A stretch of DNA of 64,000 nucleotides from Fusibacter tunisiensis (GTDB taxonomy: Bacteria > Bacillota > Clostridia > Peptostreptococcales > Acidaminobacteraceae), in contig NZ_JAFBDT010000005.1 of NCBI RefSeq assembly GCF_016908355.1, positions 89,544 to 153,543 on the forward strand, written 5' to 3'. Under the pieces are notes generated by a model. The model had not been told where the DNA came from, ran no database searches, and saw only the letters and a program-made list of their open reading frames with translations. Shown piece after piece: positions 1-8,875 of the stretch. The position numbers and the translations under genes were made by a program. Positions within the stretch are counted from its first letter, which is position 1. Each line of letters begins with the position of its first letter.

Positions 1-1784
1 CGGTAAGAACTTAGTGTCTTTATGGCATACATCAATAAATCACGAGAGATTGCTTGGACAATATTTTCTACAAACTTAGGCCCATAGCTTTCAAGTCGAT
101 CCCATTTCTTTGTAGCTCCGACGCCTTCGTAAGTGACTGATTCACCACCGAAGATGTTTTCACCAATCTGAGGTTTAACATAGGCAAGTTGCCTACCAGA
201 AGGAAGATCGATAAAGAGCATTCCACTCCTGCAATGAAACTTGATGTTTTGAATTTCTTGAGACTGCTTTTCCTTGATACACTTCTTAGCTGCTCTATCC
301 ACATCCCACCAGAATTTTACGATGTATGGATTCGCCTGCCTCCAGGCATTAACCAGGGGTTTTAATTCTTCCTTCTCAAGGCCCATCTCCAGTGCGCCCA
401 TAGCCTTTAAGGCTCCCACTGATCCACCATAACCTAGGGCCAGTTCTGCGATCTTTCCTTTCTGCCTTAAATGCCCATTCACACCATGCTTTTCTACCGG
501 GACATTAAACATCTGTGATGCGGATGCACAATAAATGTCACCGCCGCTTGCAAATACTTCACTTCTCCAATCTTCACCTGCAAGCCATGACAGCACACGA
601 GCCTCAATGGCAGAAAAGTCAGCAACTATAAACTTACAGCCTTTCTTTGGCACAAAAGCTGTCCGAATAAGCTGTGAAAGAGTATCTGGTATATCTTCAT
701 AAAGCATTTCGAGGACTTCAGAATCACCGCTCTTTACTAATGCTCGAGCTTCTTTTAAATCCAGCATATGGTTTTGTGGCAGGTTCTGCAGCTGCACTAT
801 TTTTGAGCTGAAGCGTCCTGTCCGATTGGCACCTAGAAAAGTAAACATGCCACGAATCCTGCCATCACTGCAGACTGCATTTTCCATTGCCGTGTATTTC
901 TTCACAGATGATTTTGCAAGCTGCTGACGGAGTTTAAGCACTTCAGCTAAATGCTCTGGTGCTTCCTTCAATAGTTCTGCCACAGCCTTTTTCCCGAGGG
1001 TATCTGTTTCTAGACCATTATCAGCCAGCCAGTCTTTCATCTGCTGTACTGAGTTGGGGTTATCAAGTTCTGTTATTTCCTGCATCTGATCCATTAGCTT
1101 GGTGTGTGAAATCTCATCCATAGCGATAGCCTGCTTTACGAAGTCCATGTCTACCTTGATGCCTCGATCATTGATTTCCTGGTCAAGATGGTACTCATGC
1201 CATATTTCATCCGGGACAGGAAACTTACTAAGCCTCTTTTGTATCTCAATTTCCGTTTCAACATCTCGCTTGTTATAGTCCTTAAAACTCTGCCATTTCT
1301 CCTCATCGTCACCTGGCAGATTACGAGTTCTTCCACCGTTTGTTTTCGTAGGCGTACACGGTACACAAAAATATCTAATAAGATCTTTACCTTCTGTCAG
1401 CTTCTGCTTTTCAAGACCAAGGACTGCACCCACACCTACTAAGGATAAGGGAAGCCCCATATAGGCAGACCATACCATTGAGCATTTCCATGAGGATGGA
1501 TTTAGATATTCTCCACATGGATGTCCAAGATATCTGGATAGACAGACACGCTCAAACTGAGCATTAAAAGCCCACTTAGTTACTTTTTCATCGGTCAAGG
1601 CATCCAGTATGATCTGTGGTATCTTTTCACCTTTAGCAAGATCAACCACCATCACCTCTCCACCGTCAACAGAATAACCAAAGAGCAGTATTTCAAAATC
1701 ATGGCTTTCGCAGTATCTGTAAATTCCAGATTTTGGCAGATTCACTGAAGAATAAGTTTCTAAATCTATACTAATAGACTTCAT
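1..1784 (-). CDS. Phage family A DNA polymerase (partial, C-terminus beyond the left edge)
   Basis: Replicative DNA polymerase of the PolA family with 3'-5' exonuclease. I read 594 codons from ATG at 1784 to the window edge without a stop. Exo I is D7-x-E9 (SIDLET), Exo II is AFNAQFERV near residue 72, and Exo III is YNKRDVE near residue 170. Polymerase motif A (DFSAIEARV) is near residue 388 and motif B (RQKGKIAELALGYGG) near 437. The motif C HDE is expected beyond the edge. The start overlaps the end of the HNH gene by 14 bases. DUF2815 and DUF2800 genes upstream are the usual partners of this polymerase in Clostridia phages. Confidence 0.93.
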   Translation of the reverse strand, partial: MKSISIDLETYSSVNLPKSGIYRYCESHDFEILLFGYSVDGGEVMVVDLAKGEKIPQIILDALTDEKVTKWAFNAQFERVCLSRYLGHPCGEYLNPSSWKCSMVWSAYMGLPLSLVGVGAVLGLEKQKLTEGKDLIRYFCVPCTPTKTNGGRTRNLPGDDEEKWQSFKDYNKRDVETEIEIQKRLSKFPVPDEIWHEYHLDQEINDRGIKVDMDFVKQAIAMDEISHTKLMDQMQEITELDNPNSVQQMKDWLADNGLETDTLGKKAVAELLKEAPEHLAEVLKLRQQLAKSSVKKYTAMENAVCSDGRIRGMFTFLGANRTGRFSSKIVQLQNLPQNHMLDLKEARALVKSGDSEVLEMLYEDIPDTLSQLIRTAFVPKKGCKFIVADFSAIEARVLSWLAGEDWRSEVFASGGDIYCASASQMFNVPVEKHGVNGHLRQKGKIAELALGYGGSVGALKAMGALEMGLEKEELKPLVNAWRQANPYIVKFWWDVDRAAKKCIKEKQSQEIQNIKFHCRSGMLFIDLPSGRQLAYVKPQIGENIFGGESVTYEGVGATKKWDRLESYGPKFVENIVQAISRDLLMYAIKTLSSY

Positions 1785-2289
1785 TTTCCATTAACCTCTT
1801 CTCTTCTTTATTTCTGACACTAATTGCTGTATCTAAATCTTTAAACCAACCAAGATATCTGCGACACTTATTATATGAAATAGAAACTTGGTAACCTCCA
1901 GTATGTTTTGAAACTCCTGGTTTCCCAGTTTTGTTATCACATCGTATTGGCCTACGAAAATCGACTTTGCCATTACTATAAGCATGTTTAAAATTCTTTT
2001 CTCTAGTAGACCATTCTAGATTTGACACATGATTATTTTGTTTATCAAGATCTTTGTGATTCACTTCATATTCGTCGGTTTTAGGTTGTGGCAAAAAACA
2101 ATCCGCAACTAACCTGTGAATGTAAAAACGTTGTTTTATTCCCCTATAACTCAAAGTAATGCCTTGATAACCGCGACCAGAAGTTTTAGGAGTTAATATA
2201 CGTTCATGAAAATGAGAATAAACTCTTCCATAATTACTTACTAGATAGCGCCCCTCATATCCGGGTATGTCTTTCCATATCTCATCCAT
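1771..2289 (-). CDS. NUMOD4-HNH-AP2 homing endonuclease
   Basis: Predicted free-standing homing endonuclease of 172 residues. The N-terminus (EIWKDIPGYEGRYLVSNYG) is a NUMOD4 DNA-binding module. The HNH core is around residues 55-105, with HRLVADCF, then EVNHKDLDKQNN and NLEWST. The C-terminus (GVSKHTGGYQVSISYN and on) resembles an AP2 DNA-binding domain. It has a strong AAGGAGGTG site and sits between the DUF2815 gene and the polymerase, overlapping the polymerase start by 14 bases. The polymerase reads intact from its own ATG, so this is an intergenic insertion and not an intron. The specific target is unknown. Confidence 0.88.
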   Translation of the reverse strand: MDEIWKDIPGYEGRYLVSNYGRVYSHFHERILTPKTSGRGYQGITLSYRGIKQRFYIHRLVADCFLPQPKTDEYEVNHKDLDKQNNHVSNLEWSTREKNFKHAYSNGKVDFRRPIRCDNKTGKPGVSKHTGGYQVSISYNKCRRYLGWFKDLDTAISVRNKEEKRLMENEVY

Positions 2290-2360
2290 TCAATGCACCT
2301 CCTTGCAAAAAAGAAGGTGGCAGAGGAAATACCCCCACCACTGTCAATTGGCCTTTTCTA

Positions 2361-2912
2361 TTAGGCAAGGAAGTCATCTTCTGCAAGAGTTGTAAAATCA
2401 TCTGCTGCAGAACTCTTTCCACCAAGAAGCTCGCCATCTTTAATCTTTTGAATGTTGCCAAGTCCGCAAGCCACACCTTTATTTCCGTTGGAATTGAAGG
2501 AGAAAAAATTTAGAGAAACCCTTGCAAAGCAGCCGCTGTACACCTCACCACGATCCATGATTGGCTTTACGCTCTTGTCCACAATCTGTGGTGGGGTTTT
2601 GCTGTTGGCATTGATAAAATAATGCCCTTTATATGCCTCGTCATCGCGCTCCACATCCCCATCACGCAGAGGAATTTTTATAGCAGCCTTGTTGGGCTTC
2701 TTTCCACCAAACTTAGCGATGCCTTCTTCAATAGCAGCATCAATAGCAGCATTTACTGCGTTAATGGTTTCTGTATCGTCCTTTGGAATGAGTACAGATA
2801 CGCTGTATTTTTCAGCACCACCGTTGACGGAAACCGGCTCCCAGCCGTGGAAGTAAGAAAGTCTTGTGTTCACACCTGTAATAACCTTAGTTCTATTCGT
2901 ATTGTTTTTCAT
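2361..2912 (-). CDS. DUF2815 phage protein, probable ssDNA-binding protein
   Basis: This 183-residue protein matches the DUF2815 family: N-terminal TRLSYFHGWEP, central VLIPKDD, and an acidic tail ending AEDDFLA typical of single-strand-binding proteins. The family is generally placed in phage DNA replication or recombination. The ATG at 2912 is preferred because GGAGG lies 10 bases upstream; an in-frame TTG nine bases earlier would be too close to it. It sits between the DUF2800 nuclease-like gene and the polymerase, separated from the latter only by the inserted HNH gene. Confidence 0.85.
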   Translation of the reverse strand: MKNNTNRTKVITGVNTRLSYFHGWEPVSVNGGAEKYSVSVLIPKDDTETINAVNAAIDAAIEEGIAKFGGKKPNKAAIKIPLRDGDVERDDEAYKGHYFINANSKTPPQIVDKSVKPIMDRGEVYSGCFARVSLNFFSFNSNGNKGVACGLGNIQKIKDGELLGGKSSAADDFTTLAEDDFLA

Positions 2913-2917
2913 AATGA

Positions 2918-4054
2918 TCAATCCTCCATAATTTCTTTAAATTCGTTTTTTGCGTTCGTTACGTTCATAGCCACTCTTTTATCTGTTTTAGGAACAAGCG
3001 TTGGCTTTCCTGGTGGTTTTACTATGAGGCTTCCTAAGATTTCCTCAAATTTGGTTTTGCCCATCAGTTTCTGCATCTCTGTCAAAGGAATAAGGCTCTT
3101 ACGGTAAATATCCTTATATCCGCTTTCTACAGCTCTTTCCGCTACAGCATCTTCATCTTTGTACTTGCGAATTGAGCGACCTTCCACAACTTTAAAACCA
3201 CTCCACTCTTTTCCGTGGTTAACTGCTGCATCTGTGGCATAAGCAGTTATTTCACCCGCCCACTTCGTAAGATCTGGAATAATCATTAGAATTTCCTCAA
3301 TCTCACTATCTGTAAGCAGTGGTGGCATCTTAAACTCCTTCTGGGCCAGTTTGAGTTTTTCATCAGCCCTTGCACGGCATCTAGTAGATGCTCTGCAGAA
3401 AGTACACCACGGGCCAGGGATATATTCACCTTCCCCTTGATAGGCTTTTGCTGCCTTAGGTTTTAGTTCTTCTTCTGCCCAGGCTTTAAGTTCTTCTACC
3501 GGAACAGTCCAGGTGCTGACGTTTTCTCTTCGCGGCTGAAATATTGTCATTGATACTTCTTTGATGTCGTAGAGACTGTCATAGATTTCAAGAGCTCCTA
3601 ATGCATAGAGTTTCATCTGCGGATTGTTTTCTGCGTCCACAAGGACTCCAATTCCGTATTTGAAATCCACTATGTGAAGCTTGTCATCTGAAATGATTAC
3701 ACAATCTCCTGTCCCAAATCCATCTGGCACATAACAGGAGAAATCAAGACGTTGTTCAATAAGAACGATAGGGTCTGTACAGGACTTTCTTGCAAGTTCT
3801 ACCTGTTCCATGATGAAGGCAACATAGTCATCTGTGCATTCTTCCATTTCATCTGAATCATACTCTGACACGGGCCTCTTACTTCTGATGTGGAGAGCCT
3901 TTTTCAGTTTGTGTTCTGAGAGTTCATGTGCTGCAGTACCCGCTTTTGCCGCCTCTCCACTTGTGTTTTCAAACTCAAGTTCAAGCCTTGCAGATGGCAA
4001 ACAGTGAAGCCACCTGTGTGAAGAAGATGCAGATAATATTGCGTGATTACCCAT
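2918..4054 (-). CDS. DUF2800 protein, Cas4/RecB-like nuclease fold
   Basis: The 378-residue protein belongs to the DUF2800 family of phage early genes, distantly related to PD-(D/E)XK nucleases of the Cas4/RecB type. Visible landmarks are the N-terminal SASSSHRWLHCLPSARLE, an HELSEHKL segment, a core with GTGDCVIISDDKLHIVDFKYG that carries the D...D-x-K nuclease signature, and a cysteine cluster CTFCRASTRCRARA near residue 220. That cluster could bind Fe-S or zinc. It overlaps the preceding gene by 8 bases. A role in recombination or end-processing next to DUF2815 is inferred from the family and context. Confidence 0.85.
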   Translation of the reverse strand: MGNHAILSASSSHRWLHCLPSARLELEFENTSGEAAKAGTAAHELSEHKLKKALHIRSKRPVSEYDSDEMEECTDDYVAFIMEQVELARKSCTDPIVLIEQRLDFSCYVPDGFGTGDCVIISDDKLHIVDFKYGIGVLVDAENNPQMKLYALGALEIYDSLYDIKEVSMTIFQPRRENVSTWTVPVEELKAWAEEELKPKAAKAYQGEGEYIPGPWCTFCRASTRCRARADEKLKLAQKEFKMPPLLTDSEIEEILMIIPDLTKWAGEITAYATDAAVNHGKEWSGFKVVEGRSIRKYKDEDAVAERAVESGYKDIYRKSLIPLTEMQKLMGKTKFEEILGSLIVKPPGKPTLVPKTDKRVAMNVTNAKNEFKEIMED

Positions 4055-4370
4055 TGCCTAGAACCTCCGCATCTTTCAAGATGTCAGCATAGTAAGCCTT
4101 GTCAACAGCACTTAACTTATCCGCACCATACTTTCCGATAATCTCTCGCACCTGCGCAGTAAAACCAAGCTGGCTTTTTTCAGCAAGGACCATACGCACT
4201 TTTTCAAGTGGGATATCAGGTTCTTTTGCTGGTTCTGTCTTTGTGACAGGCGCTTCTTCAGGCGCAGCATCATTTTCTGTCATTGTCTTACAAACTACTT
4301 CTATGCTGTCTGCAAGGCTTCGCATATCATTTACCACATCAAACAGTAACTTTACTTTGCTCAAGTTCAT
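4047..4370 (-). CDS. Small acidic early phage protein of unknown function
   Basis: The 107-residue product starts MNLSKVKLLFDVVNDMRSLADS. A helical N-terminus is followed by a Pro/Glu/Ala linker and a helical C-terminus (GFTAQVREIIGKYGADKLSAVD). Homologues are often labelled rRNA biogenesis protein rrp5 in databases, which I regard as misannotation. The start at 4370 follows a textbook AAAGGAGGAA; the upstream in-frame codons lack a site. It lies in the DUF2800/DUF2815/polymerase early cluster, so an accessory replication or recombination role is plausible but unproven. Confidence 0.75.
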   Translation of the reverse strand: MNLSKVKLLFDVVNDMRSLADSIEVVCKTMTENDAAPEEAPVTKTEPAKEPDIPLEKVRMVLAEKSQLGFTAQVREIIGKYGADKLSAVDKAYYADILKDAEVLGNG

Positions 4371-4557
4371 TTCCTCCTTTCCTAGTCTCACAGATGGCAA
4401 GTTCCTGGACGCTATCTCCAGGAATCAGAATTGTTACACGCTGTTTATCTCCAAGGAGGAAACGTAGAATGCGCTCCCTTACGGTGACATTACGGCAAGT
4501 AACGATTCCGCCTGTCTGTGGCATTTTTGAAACACTGATCTTCAGGTTGTGTTTCAT
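4339..4557 (-). CDS. Small conserved phage early protein
   Basis: A 72-residue protein starting MKHNLKISVSKMPQTGGIV, with VTVRERILRFLLGDKQRVTILIPGDSV in its middle. I recognise the pattern from early clusters of Clostridia phages, but no function is known to me. The ATG at 4557 has AGAGGTGA 8 bases upstream; the ATG two codons earlier overlaps that site. It overlaps the following gene by 32 bases and is the first gene of the second early block, just after the lysis terminator and conserved element at 4598-4637. Confidence 0.7.
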   Translation of the reverse strand: MKHNLKISVSKMPQTGGIVTCRNVTVRERILRFLLGDKQRVTILIPGDSVQELAICETRKGGNELEQSKVTV

Positions 4558-4597
4558 ATCCATCACCTCTTTCTGAAAGGTCATTATTTGTGCCCCT

Positions 4598-4637
4598 CTA
4601 TCTGGTAGCCGTGGGAAGGATGGAAATCTGACGGTTT
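4598..4637. repeat. Conserved element A, related to 38127-38166
   Basis: About 40 bases share TGGTAGCC, TGGGAA and AAATCTGACG in the same order and spacing with the segment at 38127-38166, in the same orientation. About 26 of the 34 best-aligned bases are identical. Copy A lies between the lysis-module terminator and the early gene at 4557; copy B covers the end of the sigma-like gene. They look like two copies of one module-boundary sequence. Confidence 0.6.
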
Positions 4638-4648
4638 TGTGAAATTAC

Positions 4649-4690
4649 AAAAAAATAATGCCCTCAGAAGTTTTAAACCTCCAAGGGCAT
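4649..4690 (-). terminator. Intrinsic terminator after the endolysin gene
   Basis: On the minus strand ATGCCCT (4690-4684) pairs with AGGGCAT (4664-4658), with an inner GGAG/CTTC pairing, and is followed by TATTTTTTT. It lies directly downstream of the amidase stop, so it ends the late operon. Confidence 0.85.
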
Positions 4691-4699
4691 AGTGCTTAC

Positions 4700-5389
4700 T
4701 TATTCGATTTTAATAAAGGCATCCGTAAAGCCTGCAGCTTTTACTCTGGCCAGCATAGCGTCCGCATTAGACTTAACACTGTAGGCACCGACCTGAACTC
4801 GGTAAAGCTTTTTAGTTGGTGGAGCAGTAACCGTCAGTAGCTTTTTAACATCAGTCCTGAAAGTATCCATACTCTTGCCGTGCTTAGAAAACCAGTGCTT
4901 AGGGTCTCCGTGATTACTGGCGATTTTCTTCTGATAACCTTCGTAGTGGCCAATGATGTCCTTCTCCGTCAAGTCATAGAGTTTACAAAGATGTGCGCAA
5001 AGCTCTGTGGCTTCTTTGTAGATCGCGTTGAAGTAGGCTGCATCGGACAGGTTGTCTTCACAGATTTCAAATCCGATATGACTATTGTTGGCATCACCAC
5101 CTGCATGCCAGCCTCTATGATCCCAGGGTAGTGTCTGATAAGTAGCGACAGCACCACTTTTAAGTTTCCCAATAAATGCATGGGCACAAACTTGTCTGCC
5201 GCTGGGTCTATGCTGATTCCAGTGATTGTTGTACTGGTTTTCTCCCAAGATGCCATCATCTGGACCAACGTATCTACGAAGATAGGGATTGTTAGCCCCA
5301 GTGCTGTGGACCATGATGCCTTTTGGTTTGATTTTCCTACCTACTTTATAGCATTCATTTTCTGTAAGAATGAGTTTTTTTCGGTTCAT
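4700..5389 (-). CDS. Endolysin: N-acetylmuramoyl-L-alanine amidase with SPOR domain
   Basis: Peptidoglycan amidase for host lysis, 229 residues. The N-terminal domain is Amidase_2 (T7-lysozyme-like). Candidate zinc and catalytic residues are visible in MVHSTGANNP (His), WDHRGWHAGG, and GHYEGYQ...NHGDPKHWF (His, Asp). The C-terminal 45 residues (LYRVQVGAYSVKSNADAML...FIKIE) form a SPOR domain that binds denuded glycan. No signal peptide is present, so it depends on the holin. The site GGAGGAGAATA precedes ATG. It lies 27 bases after the holin gene and just before a terminator. Confidence 0.93.
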   Translation of the reverse strand: MNRKKLILTENECYKVGRKIKPKGIMVHSTGANNPYLRRYVGPDDGILGENQYNNHWNQHRPSGRQVCAHAFIGKLKSGAVATYQTLPWDHRGWHAGGDANNSHIGFEICEDNLSDAAYFNAIYKEATELCAHLCKLYDLTEKDIIGHYEGYQKKIASNHGDPKHWFSKHGKSMDTFRTDVKKLLTVTAPPTKKLYRVQVGAYSVKSNADAMLARVKAAGFTDAFIKIE

Positions 5390-5416
5390 TATTCTCCTCC
5401 CTCAAGATTCCACACA

Positions 5417-5833
5417 TTACTTTGTTCCATCCTTATCGCCACCGTCTTTTAGCTGTTCAAGAATCTCTCTTAGTTTCTCAGGTACAGGAAGCCCGATTCT
5501 TGTTGAGTTTTCTATGATGCTGATTCCTTCATTGGACAGATAAAAGAAGATAACTGCGGTTCTGATGACACCACCATCTCCGATAATGTTCTGATCAATA
5601 ATGTGGGCAATGCCTACAAGGGAGAAGATCACTACTTTCTTGAAAATGCCCCGAGCACCTACATCACTTGAAAGATGCTTTTCTAAAATGGCGCACATCA
5701 CTCCAAGAATATAGTCAATCACCACAAAGGCAATCAGGGCATATAAAAATCCATCGTAACCTCCTAGAAACCAGCCAAGCCAACCACCAATGGCTGCAAA
5801 AGCCATTTGAATAAAAGTCCAAATATCTCTCAT
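5417..5833 (-). CDS. Phage holin (phage_holin_4 / toxin-secretion holin family)
   Basis: A 138-residue membrane protein that releases the endolysin. Hydrophobic segments occupy about residues 9-25, 28-50 and 68-85, with a weaker one near 95-105. GGYDGFLYALIAFVVIDYILG is the family-like part, and the C-terminal tail is charged (EQLKDGGDKDGTK), typical of holins. It is immediately upstream of the amidase and downstream of its own terminator-separated block. Confidence 0.9.
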   Translation of the reverse strand: MRDIWTFIQMAFAAIGGWLGWFLGGYDGFLYALIAFVVIDYILGVMCAILEKHLSSDVGARGIFKKVVIFSLVGIAHIIDQNIIGDGGVIRTAVIFFYLSNEGISIIENSTRIGLPVPEKLREILEQLKDGGDKDGTK

Positions 5834-5862
5834 GTAATTTCCTCGCTTTCATTTTTGTGTAT

Positions 5863-5888
5863 AAAAAAATGCCCTATTTATAAGGCAT
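5863..5888 (-). terminator. Intrinsic terminator between tail and lysis genes
   Basis: The minus strand has ATGCC, a short AT-rich loop, then GGGCAT followed by seven T. It sits between the tail gene ending at 5895 and the holin start at 5833, splitting the late region into separate transcripts or requiring read-through. Confidence 0.75.
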
Positions 5889-5894
5889 CAGTTC

Positions 5895-7250
5895 TTATTC
5901 ATAAACCCTGCTACTGCTAGTTTTATCTTTTGTTATCTTTCCGATGTAGTCACTAAGTCTTCCTTTTCCAATTCTTCCTCCGCTGTCCACTGTAAAATCA
6001 GTGTAGAATCCGTCCTTCCCAAACCTGTGAGTTATTTCAGTTATGAGTCCAAGGTTAGAAGAACCTTTATCACTAACAATTACTGCTTCGTCTCCAAGTA
6101 TAAGTTGTGGTCTGAATGGCCCAGTGAAACTCTCGATCTTACCAACATACTGAAGGCTTAGAGCTATCTGGTTTGCATAGTTTTCTGCATCGGTTAGTGA
6201 GGTTCCTTCAGGCACATTCACATACAGAGTTTTATTAGCCTGTAAATTCCAGCCGGTATAGGTTTCAACATCCCTATAGACCTTAAGAGAGAAGTTTTGG
6301 TTGTGGACGCATACACGTCTATAGGCTTCCTGGTCATCTCTAACGATGCTTCTTGTGAAAATGTCCTTATCTCTATAAAAGGTATAGGTGGTATTTCTTG
6401 TAAAGCCAGCATAGTTTGAAGATCCAATTACTACCGTTCCATCTACAAGTTCTTTTACTTGCCACCCATCCAGAGCCTTTAGAATCTCCATGATCCCTTC
6501 AAGACAGCTCATGTTCGCATCAAATTGATAGCCTGCATAAGTGCTGGTGTTTTCTACAAGCATCTCATCTGAGCTTATGTTTGCCCGAAACAGTATATCC
6601 TTCAAAATCTCATGGAGAACCATGTAGGGATATGAGTTCTCCTCATCAAAGCTTTGATCCCCTAGGGCTTTTCCGATTATGTTTCTACCATCCACACTGA
6701 TAGCTTCAGATAGAAGAGAAAAATTGCTTCGATCCACATAGAATACTCCCATTGGGTAAGGTTCACTATCTCCCATAACAAGTTCAAACTCCACTTTGCT
6801 TCCTGGAGATAGAAGGCTTGATTCTTCAGATATGGCCACATTACCTTCATACTCAGGATTTTCATTCATAGGATTATCAAGGCCTAAGGTAAAGGAGGCG
6901 ATAGGGGTATCCATAGAATGCTTAATTGAACCACTTTTAAGGTATCGCTCCATCTCAAAAGCAAACTCATAGATTAATAGCTTATGGGTATCAGAGGTTC
7001 TATAGCTTCCCACAACACCAAATCCCTGAAGAATTTGAAGCTCTAGCTGCTTGATTGTAACATCAGGACTGATCTTTATAGGAGAGAGCCAGGTGGGAGA
7101 GCTATACTCCCCGTTTAATTTCTCAGAAGGCTTTCCATAAAGTTCCTCACCTGTGAGATAAAAGAGCTGTCCTTCTGTCTTTGGAAACTGAAGAAAGTCA
7201 GGATATTTTCCCTGACCCACTATTCCCGTTGTAGAGAAAACAAGTTCCAT
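5895..7250 (-). CDS. Phage tail/baseplate protein (hub-like)
   Basis: 451 residues beginning MELVFSTTGIVGQGKYPDF. It is the last structural gene before lysis. The middle (SKVEFELVMGDSEPYPMGVFYVDRSNF) and later VVIGSSNYAG, and GDEAVIVSDKGSSNLGLITEI near the C-terminus, resemble baseplate or tail-hub proteins that adopt gp27-like folds. That assignment is by pattern and position only. Its ATG overlaps the previous stop (TAGATG), showing tight coupling. Confidence 0.65.
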   Translation of the reverse strand: MELVFSTTGIVGQGKYPDFLQFPKTEGQLFYLTGEELYGKPSEKLNGEYSSPTWLSPIKISPDVTIKQLELQILQGFGVVGSYRTSDTHKLLIYEFAFEMERYLKSGSIKHSMDTPIASFTLGLDNPMNENPEYEGNVAISEESSLLSPGSKVEFELVMGDSEPYPMGVFYVDRSNFSLLSEAISVDGRNIIGKALGDQSFDEENSYPYMVLHEILKDILFRANISSDEMLVENTSTYAGYQFDANMSCLEGIMEILKALDGWQVKELVDGTVVIGSSNYAGFTRNTTYTFYRDKDIFTRSIVRDDQEAYRRVCVHNQNFSLKVYRDVETYTGWNLQANKTLYVNVPEGTSLTDAENYANQIALSLQYVGKIESFTGPFRPQLILGDEAVIVSDKGSSNLGLITEITHRFGKDGFYTDFTVDSGGRIGKGRLSDYIGKITKDKTSSSRVYE

Positions 7251-7394
7251 CTAATCACCTACTTCATCCTTATCCTCTGAAAGCTCAAGCTTAAGTTCAT
7301 GTCTTTTACCGCATTTAATGCAGACCACATAGTCTCTAATGGTCTCATAGTAAAACTCCTGACCACATTCACATTTTATGTTTCCTTTCTTCAT
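7251..7394 (-). CDS. Zinc-ribbon microprotein in the tail operon
   Basis: A 47-residue ORF missed by longer-ORF filters. It starts MKKGNIKCECGQEFYYE and contains two knuckles, C-x-C-G and C-x2-C-G (CIKCGKRHE), as in a small zinc ribbon, then an acidic tail (ELSEDKDEVGD). GAGGGG is upstream. The gene abuts the previous stop at 7395 and its TAG touches the ATG of the next gene at 7250. Tight packing between two tail genes argues that it is real; the function is unknown. Confidence 0.75.
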   Translation of the reverse strand: MKKGNIKCECGQEFYYETIRDYVVCIKCGKRHELKLELSEDKDEVGD

Positions 7395-8864
7395 CTAGAT
7401 CCCCTCCCCAAGTACTAAAACAGCCTCGGCATTAAGAAGATAATTGGTACCCTTAGGTATCTCGTTGATATGGTGTCTTTTGATGAGCACGATATCTCCT
7501 TCTTGTAGAACTGTTGTGTTAAACTTCATCATTGGAAGCAGGTAGCTTTGCCAATCGAAGAACTCCATGCTTCCATAGCCTTCTGTAATGTAGCAGTTAA
7601 TTCTCAAATACTTCTGAGTGGTGTTGATATGGATATATCTATAGGTAGTTTCATTGGAACCATATCCCAATCCGGTAACGTAATTGACCCATGCATCTTC
7701 AGAGTTATCCTTTGTTGCAAAATCATAGTAGCTTCTGGCATACCCTTGCCTTGTCCTAAAGCTGATAACAAAATTAAAGCCTTCCTCTGAATAAAGCTCA
7801 ACCATCCCGCATTGTCTCGTACTACTGATTGTCCCGGTGTGGAAGTAATGATTATTAATAACTTCAGTCCATTTTGCATAAGATGTTGGAATAACTAGAA
7901 CATCAAGAAAACTAAATTCTTCGCTTGTATAGTTAAAGTCGCCAAACTCGGTAAAGTAGTGGTCTGTGATCACATTGCCATTTACCTTGACTTCTTCAAT
8001 ATCAGTGGTCTTAAAGTTTAGAAACAGCTTGTTGGCTGCGGCTTCCTCCGCAGAAACCATATACTCATAATACATATCTCCATCAAAGGTCACAGGCAGT
8101 GATCCAACACCTGTCCATATCAGCCTATCCACTGGGATGTCCAGTTTCCTGTCCTTAAAAGTCTTTCCAAAATATCTGCTGCCCGTAGCCTCGATTCCAA
8201 GAACTGCATAATTGCTGAACTGACAATTTAATTTTCTTGTTCTCGCTACGGCATCTGTGGTAGCTGTGGCACTCATGCCAACATTGGGCTGGCATAGATA
8301 TTTGCTGGTTGATATGGCCAAGGTGTTAGAGGGTACACTTCCTGCACCAGCCAGGTAGTCTCTAAGTGTCGTATACCATTCACCACCATCTGAAAATTCA
8401 TCAAACTCAACAAACACTGTGGCATAGATATCTATGATCCTTACCGGTGTCTTTTCTATGGTAAGTTGATTTCCTTCGGCATCAGTTATCATGGCGTGGG
8501 TGTTAATGCTCGTTGTAGTCTCGCTGATACCAACTTCTGTGAGAATATTTCCGTTAAACTCTGTCGCTTCAAGTCTTATGGACTTGGTCCATTTAGATAC
8601 AGGAAATGCCCTGATCAGCTCTACGGTGGAGCATGGCTTATTGCCCACTCGGTTAAAAAGTGTGGTTCTGGTTGGATCCATGGTTCCACTACCAGTACCA
8701 AATACGATCTGGTCAAAGTAACTGCTAAAAGCCACAAGCCTGGTATAAATCCTATTGAGGACCATGTTTTCAGCCTGGCCTCTTAATTCCACTTCACCCG
8801 TCTCCACATTGGTTACTACAATGTCAAATCTATTATGAAACTTGGGTTTTATCTCTGCTCTCAT
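7395..8864 (-). CDS. Phage tail/baseplate structural protein
   Basis: 489 residues, beta-rich, with no catalytic motif I recognise. The N-terminus (FHNRFDIVVTNVETGEVELRG) resembles tail proteins that open with a short beta sandwich. The body is rich in Tyr, Phe, Thr and Asn, and C-terminal HHINEIPKGTNYLLNAEAVLV ends in a strand. Clean AGGAGGAATAAGC precedes the ATG. Its place between the discoidin-domain gene and the baseplate gene suggests a receptor-binding or upper-baseplate part. Confidence in a more exact role is low. Confidence 0.6.
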   Translation of the reverse strand: MRAEIKPKFHNRFDIVVTNVETGEVELRGQAENMVLNRIYTRLVAFSSYFDQIVFGTGSGTMDPTRTTLFNRVGNKPCSTVELIRAFPVSKWTKSIRLEATEFNGNILTEVGISETTTSINTHAMITDAEGNQLTIEKTPVRIIDIYATVFVEFDEFSDGGEWYTTLRDYLAGAGSVPSNTLAISTSKYLCQPNVGMSATATTDAVARTRKLNCQFSNYAVLGIEATGSRYFGKTFKDRKLDIPVDRLIWTGVGSLPVTFDGDMYYEYMVSAEEAAANKLFLNFKTTDIEEVKVNGNVITDHYFTEFGDFNYTSEEFSFLDVLVIPTSYAKWTEVINNHYFHTGTISSTRQCGMVELYSEEGFNFVISFRTRQGYARSYYDFATKDNSEDAWVNYVTGLGYGSNETTYRYIHINTTQKYLRINCYITEGYGSMEFFDWQSYLLPMMKFNTTVLQEGDIVLIKRHHINEIPKGTNYLLNAEAVLVLGEGI

Positions 8865-8875
8865 GCTTATTCCTC

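Noticed and set aside
1..2289. Intron-encoded HNH in a split polymerase gene
   Set aside because: The polymerase reads continuously from its own ATG with Exo I at residues 7-9, so it is not interrupted.
2622..3107. 161-residue plus-strand ORF
   Set aside because: It lies antisense to the DUF2815 and DUF2800 genes, which have clear family sequence and ribosome sites.
4047..4370. rRNA biogenesis protein rrp5
   Set aside because: The database name is a carry-over; nothing in the 107-residue sequence resembles S1 or Rrp5 domains.
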